From Rhodovulum strictum (lineage in GTDB: Bacteria > Pseudomonadota > Alphaproteobacteria > Rhodobacterales > Rhodobacteraceae): a stretch of DNA of 64,000 nucleotides. The stretch is from the NCBI RefSeq assembly GCF_009649175.1, contig NZ_WJPO01000001.1:1-64000 (forward strand). The letters are read 5' to 3'. Under the pieces are notes generated by a model. It saw only the letters and a list, made by a program, of their open reading frames with translations. It did no database searches and was not told the DNA's origin. The stretch's first letter is position 1; each line of letters opens with the position of its first letter. Below, in pieces: positions 20,778 through 29,692 of this stretch. Both the position numbers and the translations under genes were made by a program.

Positions 20778-21353
20778 ATGCGGGCGATCCTTCTGGGACT
20801 GGTGACTGCGCTGGCGGCGAGCACAGCGTCGGCCGAGCCCCTGGACGGCGCGACCGCGCGGGCCCAGATCTTCGAGCCCTCGGGGGTCGAGGTCACGGTG
20901 ATGGCGCTGGATTTCCTGTCGGCAAAGGATCGCACAGTGCTGGACTTCGTCGCGACGCAGCAGAAATATTACGGCGCCATCGCGGCGGCGCCGGGTGAGG
21001 GGCTGCGATCCGAGGCGACGGTGGCGGCGGCGAATTACCACGATGTCGAGTCCGCCCGGATCGCGGCGCTGAAAGGGTGCGATTCGGTGCGCAAGGGCGG
21101 GCCGGCCTGCGTGATCGTCGCCGAGATCCGGCCGATCGGCTGGACGCCCCGGCAGATCAGCCTGAGCGCAGATGCCAGCGAGGGCCTGCGCAAGACCTAT
21201 CGCCCGGCGCGGGGCGCCAAGGCGCTGGCGATATCGCCTGCGACGGGCATCTGGGCGGTCGCAAGGGGCGCCGAGGCCGGGCGCGACGCTGTGGCAAGCT
21301 GCGCCCGTCAATCGGCCCGCGACGATTGCCGCGTGGTCGTCGCCGACCGCTGA
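20778..21353 (+). CDS. secreted protein of unknown function upstream of hemA
   Basis: A 191-residue protein with a signal peptide ending ASTASA (cleavage near residue 19). The mature part is small and has three or four cysteines (CDSVRKGGPAC, SCARQSARDDC) that may pair in the periplasm. From memory, homologues next to hemA in Rhodobacterales are sometimes called 5-aminolevulinic acid synthase, a label carried over from the neighbour; nothing in the sequence supports that enzyme. Same strand as hemA, but 459 bases separate them. Confidence 0.75.
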   Translation: MRAILLGLVTALAASTASAEPLDGATARAQIFEPSGVEVTVMALDFLSAKDRTVLDFVATQQKYYGAIAAAPGEGLRSEATVAAANYHDVESARIAALKGCDSVRKGGPACVIVAEIRPIGWTPRQISLSADASEGLRKTYRPARGAKALAISPATGIWAVARGAEAGRDAVASCARQSARDDCRVVVADR

Positions 21354-21397
21354 TTCCGGATGTCCAGTTCAATTGACAGCATCTCTGTCAGTTTCAC

Positions 21398-21411
21398 TTG
21401 ACAGAGGTCAA
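21398..21411. promoter_or_regulatory. FNR/FnrL-type box upstream of hemA
   Basis: TTGAC-AGAG-GTCAA is a perfect inverted repeat matching the FNR consensus TTGAY-N4-RTCAA. hemA of Rhodobacter sphaeroides is known to be controlled by FnrL. A box centred at 21404.5 would place a class II start near 21446, leaving a leader of about 367 bases. Two direct repeats (CAGTTCAATTGACAG at 21365 and CAGTTTCACTTGACAG at 21389) overlap this area and may be further binding sites. Confidence 0.65.
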
Positions 21412-21812
21412 AGTCTGGCGATGCTTGTTGCCATTAACGTGAGGAAGATGTGGAGCGCGCGAGCCACCCGACAGACGGAATCGCGTCGTATCCCGGCCGC
21501 CGGGTTGCCCGTAGGGGCAAAGGGTTCCGCGAGGACCACTCGGCAGACGGAATGCGGCGAAGGATTGCGGAAGACGGGCGGGATCCACAGCAACACACTT
21601 AGACAACCGGCGTTTTTCGGATAAGAAGGGCGCGCAGGGAGAAGAGGAGCGGCGCCGCCGCGCGTCCCCGAGAGGGGTGCGGCCGGGGCCACGAGGGGGC
21701 GCCGAAAGACGCCCGTACAAAAACGGAGGACCCGGACGGCCCCCGCGCCGCGGGGAACGATCACCGGGCAGCCAGAGACCTTTCGGGGTCCGAAAACGCA
21801 AGGAGAGACCCG
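21412..21812 (+). promoter_or_regulatory. long structured upstream region/leader of hemA
   Basis: No gene is evident. It holds a direct repeat, CCACCCGACAGACGGAAT at 21464 and CCACTCGGCAGACGGAAT at 21536 (2 mismatches), and hairpins CCCC-GAGA-GGGG (21666-21677), GGGCG/CGCCC (21697-21714) and TTTCGG-GGT-CCGAAA (21781-21795), the last ending 5 bases before the ribosome-binding site. These could expose or hide the start of hemA, but no known riboswitch was recognised. Confidence 0.45.
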
Positions 21813-23036
21813 GTGGATTATTCCGCAGCACTGGACACGGCCATCAACCGGCTGCACGACGAGGGGCGCTACCGCACCTTCATCGACATCGAGCGCCGGA
21901 AGGGCCAGTTCCCCAACGCCGTCTGGAGCCGTCCCGATGGTGGGAAACAGGATATCGTGGTCTGGTGCGGAAACGACTATCTGGGGATGGGCCAGCACCC
22001 GGTCGTTCTGGACGCGATGCATGAGGCGCTGAAGGCCACCGGCGCCGGGTCGGGCGGCACGCGCAACATCTCGGGCACCACGGTCTATCACAAGCAACTC
22101 GAGGCCGAACTGGCGGATCTGCACCAGAAAGAGGCCGCGCTGGTCTTTTCGTCGGCCTACAATGCCAATGACGCGACGCTGTCGACGCTGCCGGTGCTGT
22201 TCCCGAATCTGGTCATCATCTCGGACGAGCTGAACCACGCCTCGATGATCCAGGGGATCCTGCGCGGTCGCTGCGAAAAGCATGTCTTCCGCCACAACGA
22301 CGTCGCGCATCTGCGCCAGATCCTCGAGAAGGTCGAGAAGGGTCGGCCGATCCTGATCGCCTTTGAGTCGGTCTATTCGATGGATGGCGATTTCGGCCCG
22401 ATCAAGGAGATCTGCGACCTTGCCGACGAGTTCGGCGCGCTGACCTATATCGACGAGGTCCATGCCGTCGGCATGTATGGCGAGCGTGGCGCCGGTGTGG
22501 CCGAGCGTGACGGGCTGATGCACCGCATCGACATCATCAACGGCACGCTGGCCAAGGCCTATGGCGTGTTCGGCGGCTATATCGCGGCCTCGGCCAAGAT
22601 GTGCGACGCGGTGCGGTCCTATGCGCCGGGCTTCATCTTCTCGACCTCGCTGCCGCCTGCCGTTGCTGCCGGTGCCGCCGCTTCGGTGCGGTTCCTCAAG
22701 GGTGATACGCGGCTGCGCGAAAAGCACCAGGACCGCGCCCGCGTGCTCAAGGCGCGCTTCAAGGGGCTGGGGATGCCGGTGATCGACCATGGCAGCCATA
22801 TCGTGCCGGTGATCGTGGGCGACCCGGTCCATACCAAGCTGATCTCGGACAAGCTGCTGGAGCTTTATGGCATCTATGTCCAGCCGATCAACTTCCCCAC
22901 CGTACCCCGCGGCACCGAGCGGCTGCGCTTCACGCCCTCGCCGGTGCATACCCAGGAACAGATGGATCTGCTGGTCCGCGCGATGGACGAGTACTGGTCG
23001 CATTGTGCGCTGAATCGCGCCGAGCTTACGGCCTGA
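21813..23036 (+). CDS. hemA: 5-aminolevulinate synthase
   Basis: Condenses glycine and succinyl-CoA to 5-aminolevulinate, the first haem step in alphaproteobacteria. The 407-residue PLP enzyme has [23 protein letters not shown] near residues 70-85, [26 protein letters not shown] and the PLP-lysine region [17 protein letters not shown]. Start is GTG at 21813, with AAGGAGA 7-8 bases upstream; no upstream ATG is in frame with a good site. The FNR-type box and long leader suggest oxygen-linked and possibly post-transcriptional control. Confidence 0.98.
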   Translation: MDYSAALDTAINRLHDEGRYRTFIDIERRKGQFPNAVWSRPDGGKQDIVVWCGNDYLGMGQHPVVLDAMHEALKATGAGSGGTRNISGTTVYHKQLEAELADLHQKEAALVFSSAYNANDATLSTLPVLFPNLVIISDELNHASMIQGILRGRCEKHVFRHNDVAHLRQILEKVEKGRPILIAFESVYSMDGDFGPIKEICDLADEFGALTYIDEVHAVGMYGERGAGVAERDGLMHRIDIINGTLAKAYGVFGGYIAASAKMCDAVRSYAPGFIFSTSLPPAVAAGAAASVRFLKGDTRLREKHQDRARVLKARFKGLGMPVIDHGSHIVPVIVGDPVHTKLISDKLLELYGIYVQPINFPTVPRGTERLRFTPSPVHTQEQMDLLVRAMDEYWSHCALNRAELTA

Positions 23037-23089
23037 CAGCGTTCTGCGGGTGCAGCACTCCCGAGCTTGTGATAGTTTTCAGGACGGAA

Positions 23090-23115
23090 GGCGGCGATTC
23101 CCCTGGATCGCCGCC
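23090..23115 (+). terminator. hairpin after hemA
   Basis: GGCGGCGAT and ATCGCCGCC form a perfect 9-base-pair stem with an 8-base loop, 54 bases after the hemA stop. No T tract follows, so it may be an attenuating or RNA-stabilising hairpin. Confidence 0.45.
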
Positions 23116-23153
23116 GGACCTGAGGCAACAAAGGCAGGCACGGGACGGTACTG

Positions 23154-24347
23154 ATGATCAGGCGCAGGCAGTCGCGCATCGCGGCTGAGGGCTCTCAGGA
23201 CATACCCAAGGGATTCGACGCCTATGAGTTGCGTCTGGGCGATGTCATGCGCGGCGAACGCGCAACGCTGGGCAAGTCGCTTCTGGATGTGCAGCGCGAG
23301 TTGAAGATTCGCGCGACCTATATCGCCGCGATCGAGAATGCCGACCCCACCGCCTTCGAGACCCCCGGCTTCATCGCAGGCTATGTGCGGTCCTATGCCC
23401 GCTATCTGGGGCTCGATCCCGAATGGGCGTATCGGCGATTCTGCGACGAAGGCAATTTCGCCACCGTCCACGGCATGAGCCCCGCCGCCACCACGCCGAA
23501 ACCCGCGCAACGCCGCAAGCCGTCCGAGGTGCGCGATCCGCTGGCCGATCCCAATGCCATCTTCGTGCCGCGCGGCGAGGCGTTCCTGTCGCGAATCGAA
23601 CCCGGCGCCATCGGCTCGTTGGCGGTTCTGCTGGCCCTGATGGGGGTGCTGGGCTATGGTGGCTGGTCGGTGTTGCAGCAGATCCAGCAGGTCAAGCTGG
23701 CGCCGCTCGATCACCAGCCCGGCCTGCTGGCCGATGTGGATCCGCTTGCCACCACCGAAGAAACCATCCTGGCCCAGGCGCCGATGACCCCGCCCACGAC
23801 CGAGGCGCTGGACCGGCTCTATCGTCCGCAGGTGCTGGACCGCCCCGTTCTGGTTCCGCGCGATGGCCCCATCGCCACGCTTGATCCGGGCGAGATCGGG
23901 GTTCTGGTCGCCGAGCGCTCGACCGAGCAGCGTTTCGCCTCTGGCGCCACGACCGACCGGTCCGACTCCGCCATTCCCGGACAGGTGCAGGTGGTGGCCG
24001 AGTCGCGCCTGCCCGAAGTGGCGATCATCGCGGTCCGGCCCGCCTGGGTGCGGGTGTCCGCGGCGGATGGATCGGTGCTTCTGGAAAAGATCCTCGATGC
24101 GGGTGAGCGTTATGTCCTGCCCGATACCGATCAGCCGGCGCGGCTGCGTGCAGGCAATTCGGGCGCGGTCTATTTCGCGGTCAACGGCCAGACCTATGGC
24201 CCTGCCGCGCCCGGTGCGCAGGTCGCCCGGAATGTCGAACTGTCTGCCGAGGCGCTGACCGAACGGTTCCAGATCGCCAATGTCGGCGCCGATCCCGATC
24301 TGGCGGTCGCGCTTGCGATGAACGGGGACGGCAACGGGACCGAATGA
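23154..24347 (+). CDS. RodZ-like membrane protein with N-terminal helix-turn-helix and DUF4115
   Basis: A 397-residue protein. Residues about 20-90 are a RodZ-type helix-turn-helix ([20 protein letters not shown], then [20 protein letters not shown]). A single membrane helix follows at about 156-175 ([20 protein letters not shown]), then a proline-rich linker and a C-terminal periplasmic DUF4115 domain ([20 protein letters not shown]). RodZ links MreB to the cell-wall elongation machinery. The order RodZ-like then ispG is widespread in proteobacteria, which supports the call. Confidence 0.85.
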   Translation: MIRRRQSRIAAEGSQDIPKGFDAYELRLGDVMRGERATLGKSLLDVQRELKIRATYIAAIENADPTAFETPGFIAGYVRSYARYLGLDPEWAYRRFCDEGNFATVHGMSPAATTPKPAQRRKPSEVRDPLADPNAIFVPRGEAFLSRIEPGAIGSLAVLLALMGVLGYGGWSVLQQIQQVKLAPLDHQPGLLADVDPLATTEETILAQAPMTPPTTEALDRLYRPQVLDRPVLVPRDGPIATLDPGEIGVLVAERSTEQRFASGATTDRSDSAIPGQVQVVAESRLPEVAIIAVRPAWVRVSAADGSVLLEKILDAGERYVLPDTDQPARLRAGNSGAVYFAVNGQTYGPAAPGAQVARNVELSAEALTERFQIANVGADPDLAVALAMNGDGNGTE

Positions 24348-24435
24348 CGCCCGCGCGTCAGCGCGCGTTGCGGCGACTCGGCCAATCCTTTATCCATGGG
24401 GCGAAATCGCTCTCTTCGCCGGACAGGAAACCCCG

Positions 24436-25572
24436 ATGTCGCTGCATGCCGTGCGCCCCTGGCGCCATATCGAACGCCGCAAGTCCCGCCAGATTCATGT
24501 GGGCCCCGTCGCCGTAGGGGGCGATGCGCCGATTTCGGTGCAGACCATGACCAATACGGTCACCACCGACATCCGGGCGACGATAGAACAGGTCCAGCGC
24601 GCGGCCGAGGCGGGGGCGGATATCGTGCGCATCTCGATCCCGGACGAGGCGTCGTCGAAGGCGCTGAAGGAAATCGTCGCCGAAAGCCCGGTGCCGATCG
24701 TGGCCGACATCCATTTCCACTACCGCCGCGGCATCGAGGCGGCCGAGGCGGGCGCGGCCTGCCTGCGGATCAACCCGGGCAATATCGGCGACGAAAAGCG
24801 CGTGCGCGAGGTGATCAAGGCCGCGCGCGATCATGGCTGTTCGATGCGGATCGGGGTGAATGCGGGCTCGCTGGAAAAGCACCTGCTCGACAAATATGGC
24901 GAGCCCTGCCCCGAAGCGATGGTCGAAAGCGCGCTCGACCATATCCGCATCCTTGAAGACAACGATTTCTTCGAGTTCAAGATTTCCGTGAAGGCGTCCG
25001 ACGTCTTCCTTGCCGCCGCCGCCTATCAGGGCATCGCCGAGGCGACGGATGCGCCGATCCATCTGGGCATCACCGAGGCGGGCGGCTTCGTGTCGGGCAC
25101 GATCAAGTCGGCCGTCGGGTTGGGCAACCTGCTGTGGTCGGGGATCGGCGACACGATCCGCGTCTCACTTTCGGCCGATCCGGTCGAGGAGGTCAAGGTC
25201 GGCTACGAGATCCTGAAATCACTGGGCCTGCGCCATCGCGGCGTCAACATCATCTCCTGCCCCAGTTGTGCAAGGCAGGGTTTCGACGTGATCTCGACGG
25301 TTGCCGAACTGGAAAAGCGGCTTGAGCATATCAAGACGCCGATGAGCCTGTCGATCATCGGCTGCGTGGTGAACGGCCCGGGCGAGGCGCTGATGACCGA
25401 TGTGGGCTTTACCGGCGGCGGGGCCGGGCATGGCATGGTCTATCTTGCCGGCAAGCAGGATCACCGCATCGCCAACGAGGAAATGATCGAGCGCATCGTC
25501 GCCGAGGTCGAGAAGAAGGCCGCCGAGATCGACGCCGCGCGCGCGGCGTCAGAGGCCGAGGCGGCAGAGTAA
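24436..25572 (+). CDS. ispG: 4-hydroxy-3-methylbut-2-enyl diphosphate synthase
   Basis: Penultimate enzyme of the MEP isoprenoid pathway, a [4Fe-4S] protein. The 378-residue protein has [15 protein letters not shown] at the N-terminus, [29 protein letters not shown], and the cluster cysteines in [13 protein letters not shown] with a third in [13 protein letters not shown]. It starts 88 bases after the RodZ-like gene on the same strand. Confidence 0.97.
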   Translation: MSLHAVRPWRHIERRKSRQIHVGPVAVGGDAPISVQTMTNTVTTDIRATIEQVQRAAEAGADIVRISIPDEASSKALKEIVAESPVPIVADIHFHYRRGIEAAEAGAACLRINPGNIGDEKRVREVIKAARDHGCSMRIGVNAGSLEKHLLDKYGEPCPEAMVESALDHIRILEDNDFFEFKISVKASDVFLAAAAYQGIAEATDAPIHLGITEAGGFVSGTIKSAVGLGNLLWSGIGDTIRVSLSADPVEEVKVGYEILKSLGLRHRGVNIISCPSCARQGFDVISTVAELEKRLEHIKTPMSLSIIGCVVNGPGEALMTDVGFTGGGAGHGMVYLAGKQDHRIANEEMIERIVAEVEKKAAEIDAARAASEAEAAE

Positions 25573-25607
25573 GGCGCGCTGCCCGCCCCGCGGTGGGCGT
25601 TGCGCCT
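25572..25607. terminator. inverted repeat between ispG and the DsbA-like gene
   Basis: AGGCGC/GCGCCT outer stem (25572-25577 with 25602-25607) and a GCCCGCC/GGTGGGC inner stem enclose the 34 bases between convergent stop codons. A compact bidirectional terminator is likely. Confidence 0.4.
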
Positions 25608-26353
25608 CAGTTCTCGCGAATCTCGGACACGATCCGGCGCATGCCGTCGAGCGGCATGTAGCCGCGCAGCATCTGCGGACCGACGATGAAGGTCGGTGTC
25701 CCCGAGATCTGCATCCGCTGGGCAAGGCTCTGGTTCGAGGCCAGCACCGCATCGACCTCGGGCGCGGTCATGCGGGCCAGAATCGCGGCACCGTCGATCC
25801 CCAGCGTGGCGGCAAGGTCTTTCAGGCTGTCCTCGGTGACATTGCCACGGAAGGTAATCAGCGCGTCATGCGCTTTCTCATAGGCGTCCGGCCCGGCGAT
25901 CTGAAGCGTCGCCACGGCGAATCGGGCGGACAGCACCGATTGTTCGCCAAGGATCGGGAATTCCTTCATAATCAGGCGTATATTGCCGTCGCTCGCCACC
26001 AGTTCGGCGACCTCGTCATGCGCCTTGCGGCAATAGCCGCAGCGGTAATCGACGAACTCGACCAGGGTGACGTCGCCCTCGGGATTGCCGCCGACCCAGG
26101 AATGGCCGTCCTCGAAGATCTCGGAGGCGTTGACTTGAACCAGCGTTTCGTCATTGGCTGTCTGCGCTTCGGCCTGGCGCTGTTCCAGCACGCTGATCGC
26201 TTCCATCAGCACCTCGGGATTCTCCAGCAGGTAGCTGCGGACCTCGGCACGGAACAATTCGCGCTCGGCCTCGGACATCGCGGCCATGTCGAAGGCCTGG
26301 GCGGGCAGGGCAAGGCCGAGGCTCAGCAGGGCTGCGGCGGGCAGGCGGGTCAT
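25607..26353 (-). CDS. DsbA-family periplasmic thiol-disulfide protein (CGYC)
   Basis: A 248-residue exported thioredoxin-fold protein. The signal peptide ends PAQA near residue 19, followed by a helical N-terminal region (LFRAEVRSYLLENPEVLMEA) typical of the DsbA/ScsC-like group. Active site CGYC lies in FVDYRCGYCRKAH, and the cis-proline loop is GTPTFIVG. It should oxidise or isomerise disulfides in the periplasm. ATG at 26353 has GGAGA upstream. Its paralogue lies directly upstream at 26433-27158. Confidence 0.92.
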   Translation of the reverse strand: MTRLPAAALLSLGLALPAQAFDMAAMSEAERELFRAEVRSYLLENPEVLMEAISVLEQRQAEAQTANDETLVQVNASEIFEDGHSWVGGNPEGDVTLVEFVDYRCGYCRKAHDEVAELVASDGNIRLIMKEFPILGEQSVLSARFAVATLQIAGPDAYEKAHDALITFRGNVTEDSLKDLAATLGIDGAAILARMTAPEVDAVLASNQSLAQRMQISGTPTFIVGPQMLRGYMPLDGMRRIVSEIREN

Positions 26354-26432
26354 GTGGCGTTCTCCATTTCCGGGTTGCCCCGTTGCAGCACATCGCGCGG
26401 GCTGGGCCAATGGTCAATTTCGCCCGCTGCGG

Positions 26433-27158
26433 TCAATTCTTGCGGCGCATCGTCTGCGCGATCGCGGCCAGCGCCACCTCGGGCAGATCGCCCCGCACAA
26501 GGCTGCGTTCGAACACATAGGCGGGGGCGGGTCCAAGGTCGAGCGCATCGAGAAGCGCGCGGTTGGCGGCAAGGGCGGCCGCGATCGCGGGATCGGCCAT
26601 CCGGTCGGCGACCGCCGCGGGGTCGAGCCCCAGCGCGCGGGCGATGCCGTCCAGCGTGCCCTGCTGCATGTCCGGCGCCGCGAACAGCGCGTCCTGCGCG
26701 CGCAAATAGGCGTCAGGGCCGGACAGTGCCAGCACCGCCCGGGCGAACCGCGCGGCGGTTTCGTCCTCAGGGGCGGGCGCATCCTTGACCACAAGCCGCA
26801 GGCCCGGATCGCTGGCCGCCAGCGCGCGGGCCGCCGCCAGCGCGGGGGCACAGCGGTCGCAGGTGTAATCGACGAAGGCCACCAGCGTCACATCGCCTTC
26901 GGGGTTGCCGCCGGTCCAGTCGGCCGGGTCGTCGAACAGTGCGGCGCGATGCGCCGCGATCAGCGCAAGATCGCCCGAGACGGCATCGCCAAAGCGCCGC
27001 CGCTCGGCCTCGGCCAGAACCTCGTCGATAAGTTCGGGATGGTCCAGCAGATAGGCGCGGATCTCGGCGCGGAAGGCGGCGCGCGCCTCGGGGTCCAGAC
27101 CCGACGCTCCCGCCGCAAGGGGCAGGGCCGCAAGCGCCAGCGCAAGCACGATCCTCAC
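26433..27158 (-). CDS. DsbA-like paralogue with CDRC active site
   Basis: A 241-residue exported protein that follows the same plan as its neighbour: signal peptide ending AAGA, AFRAEIRAYLLDHPELIDEV, then WTGGNPEGDVTLVAFVDYTC. The redox motif is CDRC instead of CGYC, and the cis-proline loop reads GPAPAYVF where the neighbour has GTPTFIVG. Both changes should alter redox potential or partner choice. Its ATG overlaps the stop of the M48 protease (ATGA, 27155-27158), so the pair is translationally coupled. The 79-base gap to the next paralogue fits one operon. Confidence 0.85.
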   Translation of the reverse strand: MRIVLALALAALPLAAGASGLDPEARAAFRAEIRAYLLDHPELIDEVLAEAERRRFGDAVSGDLALIAAHRAALFDDPADWTGGNPEGDVTLVAFVDYTCDRCAPALAAARALAASDPGLRLVVKDAPAPEDETAARFARAVLALSGPDAYLRAQDALFAAPDMQQGTLDGIARALGLDPAAVADRMADPAIAAALAANRALLDALDLGPAPAYVFERSLVRGDLPEVALAAIAQTMRRKN

Positions 27159-28492
27159 CGCCGGCGCCCCGCCCCTTCGGCCGCGCTCAGCACGTCCTGC
27201 GCCCGCAGCCAGCCCGGCGAGCCGCGCGGCAACAGGCCCGACGCCCGCGTGGCATGGGTTGCGGCCGTATCCATCCGTCCGGCCAGCGCATAGCGTTCGG
27301 CCGTCGCGACCGAGGCCATGCCGTTATTGCCCGCCCGCGCATAGGCCAGCGCCAGATCGCGCAGCATCCGCGGGTCATGTGGATCGCGCCCGCGCGCCCG
27401 TTCCAGCACCGCCAGCGCCTGCCGGTTGCCCTCGGCGGTCTCCAGCGCAAGCAGCGCGCGGCCATGGCCTGCAAGGATCAGGGGTTCATTCGGGGCAAGG
27501 GCGGCGGCGCGGGCATAGGCATTGACCGCCGGTCCCACACGGCGGGATTCCAGCAGGATCTGGCCCTTGAGTTCATGCACATAAGCATCGTTCGGCCGCG
27601 CTGCCTCCAGCCGGGCCATTTCGGCTAGCGCCTTGTCCGGGGCGGGGGTGCGGTGATGGGCGACGGCGCGGCGCATCATGCCAACCGCGCTCTGGTCCCG
27701 TTCGGCCCGCCGGAGCGTGTAGCGCGGGTTTTGAAGGAATGCCCCCAGCTTGCCCTTGGCGCGGGCGAACCAGTACTCGGCCGTCTCGTTCTTCTGCGTC
27801 TGCCCGCCATAGGCCGCCGCGTAGCCCTTGAGCGCGCGCACCCGATCAGCCGACAGGGGATGGGTGCGGGCATAGGGATCCTGGCGCGAGGCGCTCAGCG
27901 CCTCCTGGCCGCGGAACAGGTCCAGCACCTCGACCATCGCCTGCGGGTCGATCCCGGCGCGCGCCATGTAGCGCAGACCGGCCTGATCGGCCGAGGCTTC
28001 TTCGGCGCGGGTATGGGCAAAGAACAGCCGCTGCGCCGACGAGGCCGTGCCCATGGCCAGCCCCGCGCCCGCCTCGGCGCTGCCGGTGGCGGCACCCACG
28101 GCCAGCGACATCATCAGCCCCAGGGCCGCGGTCGATTGCGCGCTGCGCATGTTCGCCAGCCTGCGCGTAATATGGCCGTTCGCGATATGCGCGATCTCGT
28201 GCGCGATTACCGCCTGAAGCTGCGCGGCGCTTTCCAGCCGCAGCACCAGCCCCGAATTGATCAGGATCGTCTGCCCGTCGGCGACAAAGGCGTTCAGCCT
28301 GTCATCTGCGATCAGAAGGATGCGCAGCGCCGAGGGGCTGATCCCCGCCTCGGCCGCCAGCGGCTGGGCGAGCTGGCGCAGCGCATGTTCGATCTCGGCA
28401 TCCCGGATCAGGCCCTGCGCGCGGGCGGCCAGCGGGGCAAGGGCGAGCATCAGCACCAGTCCGAGCCCCAGGACATGCCGGATGGCTGCCAT
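27155..28492 (-). CDS. M48-family periplasmic metalloprotease with TPR region (BepA-like)
   Basis: A 445-residue exported zinc protease. The signal peptide ends AARA (residues 1-25). The catalytic motif is VIAHEIAHIANGH, with the third ligand in RAEEASADQAGL. The C-terminal third is a tetratricopeptide-like array (DKALAEMARLEAARPNDAYV onward). BepA-type proteases police outer-membrane protein assembly, so coupling to DsbA-like proteins is sensible. I start at ATG 28492, which begins the signal peptide; an upstream ATG at 28528 is possible. Divergent from the aminotransferase at 28553. Confidence 0.88.
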   Translation of the reverse strand: MAAIRHVLGLGLVLMLALAPLAARAQGLIRDAEIEHALRQLAQPLAAEAGISPSALRILLIADDRLNAFVADGQTILINSGLVLRLESAAQLQAVIAHEIAHIANGHITRRLANMRSAQSTAALGLMMSLAVGAATGSAEAGAGLAMGTASSAQRLFFAHTRAEEASADQAGLRYMARAGIDPQAMVEVLDLFRGQEALSASRQDPYARTHPLSADRVRALKGYAAAYGGQTQKNETAEYWFARAKGKLGAFLQNPRYTLRRAERDQSAVGMMRRAVAHHRTPAPDKALAEMARLEAARPNDAYVHELKGQILLESRRVGPAVNAYARAAALAPNEPLILAGHGRALLALETAEGNRQALAVLERARGRDPHDPRMLRDLALAYARAGNNGMASVATAERYALAGRMDTAATHATRASGLLPRGSPGWLRAQDVLSAAEGAGRRR

Positions 28493-28552
28493 TGACGTTG
28501 TTTCCCCGCGCTGGAAGAAAGCCTGCATGACAGGCACCCTAAGGAGTCGGGC

Positions 28553-29692
28553 ATGAGGGTTTCAAGCCGCGGCGATGTCGATCCCTTCATCGTGATGGAT
28601 GTGATGCAGGCCGCCGCCCGGGCCGAGGCTGCGGGCCGGCACATCATCCATATGGAGGTCGGCCAGCCCGGCACGCCCGCCCCCGCCGCGGCGCGCGCGG
28701 CGCTGGCGCGCGCGATGGAGGAGAACGCGCTGGGCTATACCGTGGGTCTGGGCCTGCCCGAACTGCGCGCCCGCATCGCGCGGCTTTACGGCGACTGGTA
28801 TGGCGTCGATCTGAACCCCGAGCGGGTGGTCATCACGCCGGGCTCGTCGGGGGGCTTCACGCTGGCCTTCACCGCGCTGTTCGATGTGGGCGCGCGGGTC
28901 GGCATCGGGGCGCCGGGCTATCCGTCCTACAAGGCGATCCTTCAGGCGCTGGGGCTGGAAACCGTGATGATCGGCACCGAGGCCCAGCACCGCTATCAGC
29001 CCGTGCCCGAAGACCTGCCCGCAGAACTGGACGGGCTTCTGGTGGCCTCGCCCGCGAATCCCACGGGCACGATGCTGGACCGCGATGCGCTGGCCGCGCT
29101 GATCGGGGCCTGTGCTGATCGCGGCGCGGCCTTCATCTCGGACGAGATCTATCACGGCATCGAATATGACCGCAAAGCCGTGACCGCGCTGGAAATCACC
29201 GATCAGACCTATGTCATCAACTCGTTCTCCAAGTATTTCTCGATGACGGGCTGGCGCGTCGGTTGGATGGTGGTGCCCGAGGATCACATCCGCCGGATCG
29301 AAAGGCTGGTGCAGAACCTGTTCATCTGCGCCCCCCATGCAAGCCAGGTGGTGGCGCTGGCCGCGCTGGACTGCACCGACGAGTTGCAGGCCAACATGGC
29401 GGTCTACCGGCGGAATCGCGCGCTGATGATGGAGGGGCTGCCCAAGGCGGGCTTCACGAAGATCGCGCCGCCGGACGGGGCGTTCTATGTCTATGCCGAT
29501 GTCTCGGACCTGACCGATGACAGCCGCGCCTTTGCCGCCGAGATCCTGGAAAAGGCCGGGGTTGCGGTGACGCCGGGGCTGGATTTCGATCCCCTGCGTG
29601 GCGCAGGCACGCTGCGCTTTTCCTATGCGCGCTCGACCGCGGATATCGAGGAAGGACTTGCGCGCCTTTCCCGCTTCATGGCGGCGCGCTGA
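28553..29692 (+). CDS. class I/II PLP aminotransferase
   Basis: A 379-residue fold-type-I aminotransferase. Blocks seen are HMEVGQPGTPAP, SPANPTGTML, FISDEIYHGIEYD and the PLP-lysine segment NSFSKYFSMTGWRVGW, with the C-terminal arginine in TLRFSYARS. It is related to aspartate/aromatic transaminases; substrate cannot be fixed. AAGGAG lies 6-7 bases before the ATG. The RarD-type exporter starts right after its stop. Confidence 0.88.
   Translation: MRVSSRGDVDPFIVMDVMQAAARAEAAGRHIIHMEVGQPGTPAPAAARAALARAMEENALGYTVGLGLPELRARIARLYGDWYGVDLNPERVVITPGSSGGFTLAFTALFDVGARVGIGAPGYPSYKAILQALGLETVMIGTEAQHRYQPVPEDLPAELDGLLVASPANPTGTMLDRDALAALIGACADRGAAFISDEIYHGIEYDRKAVTALEITDQTYVINSFSKYFSMTGWRVGWMVVPEDHIRRIERLVQNLFICAPHASQVVALAALDCTDELQANMAVYRRNRALMMEGLPKAGFTKIAPPDGAFYVYADVSDLTDDSRAFAAEILEKAGVAVTPGLDFDPLRGAGTLRFSYARSTADIEEGLARLSRFMAAR

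Noticed and set aside
20778-21353. Second 5-aminolevulinate synthase before hemA
   Set aside because: The protein has a signal peptide and no PLP-enzyme motifs; only its neighbour suggests the name.
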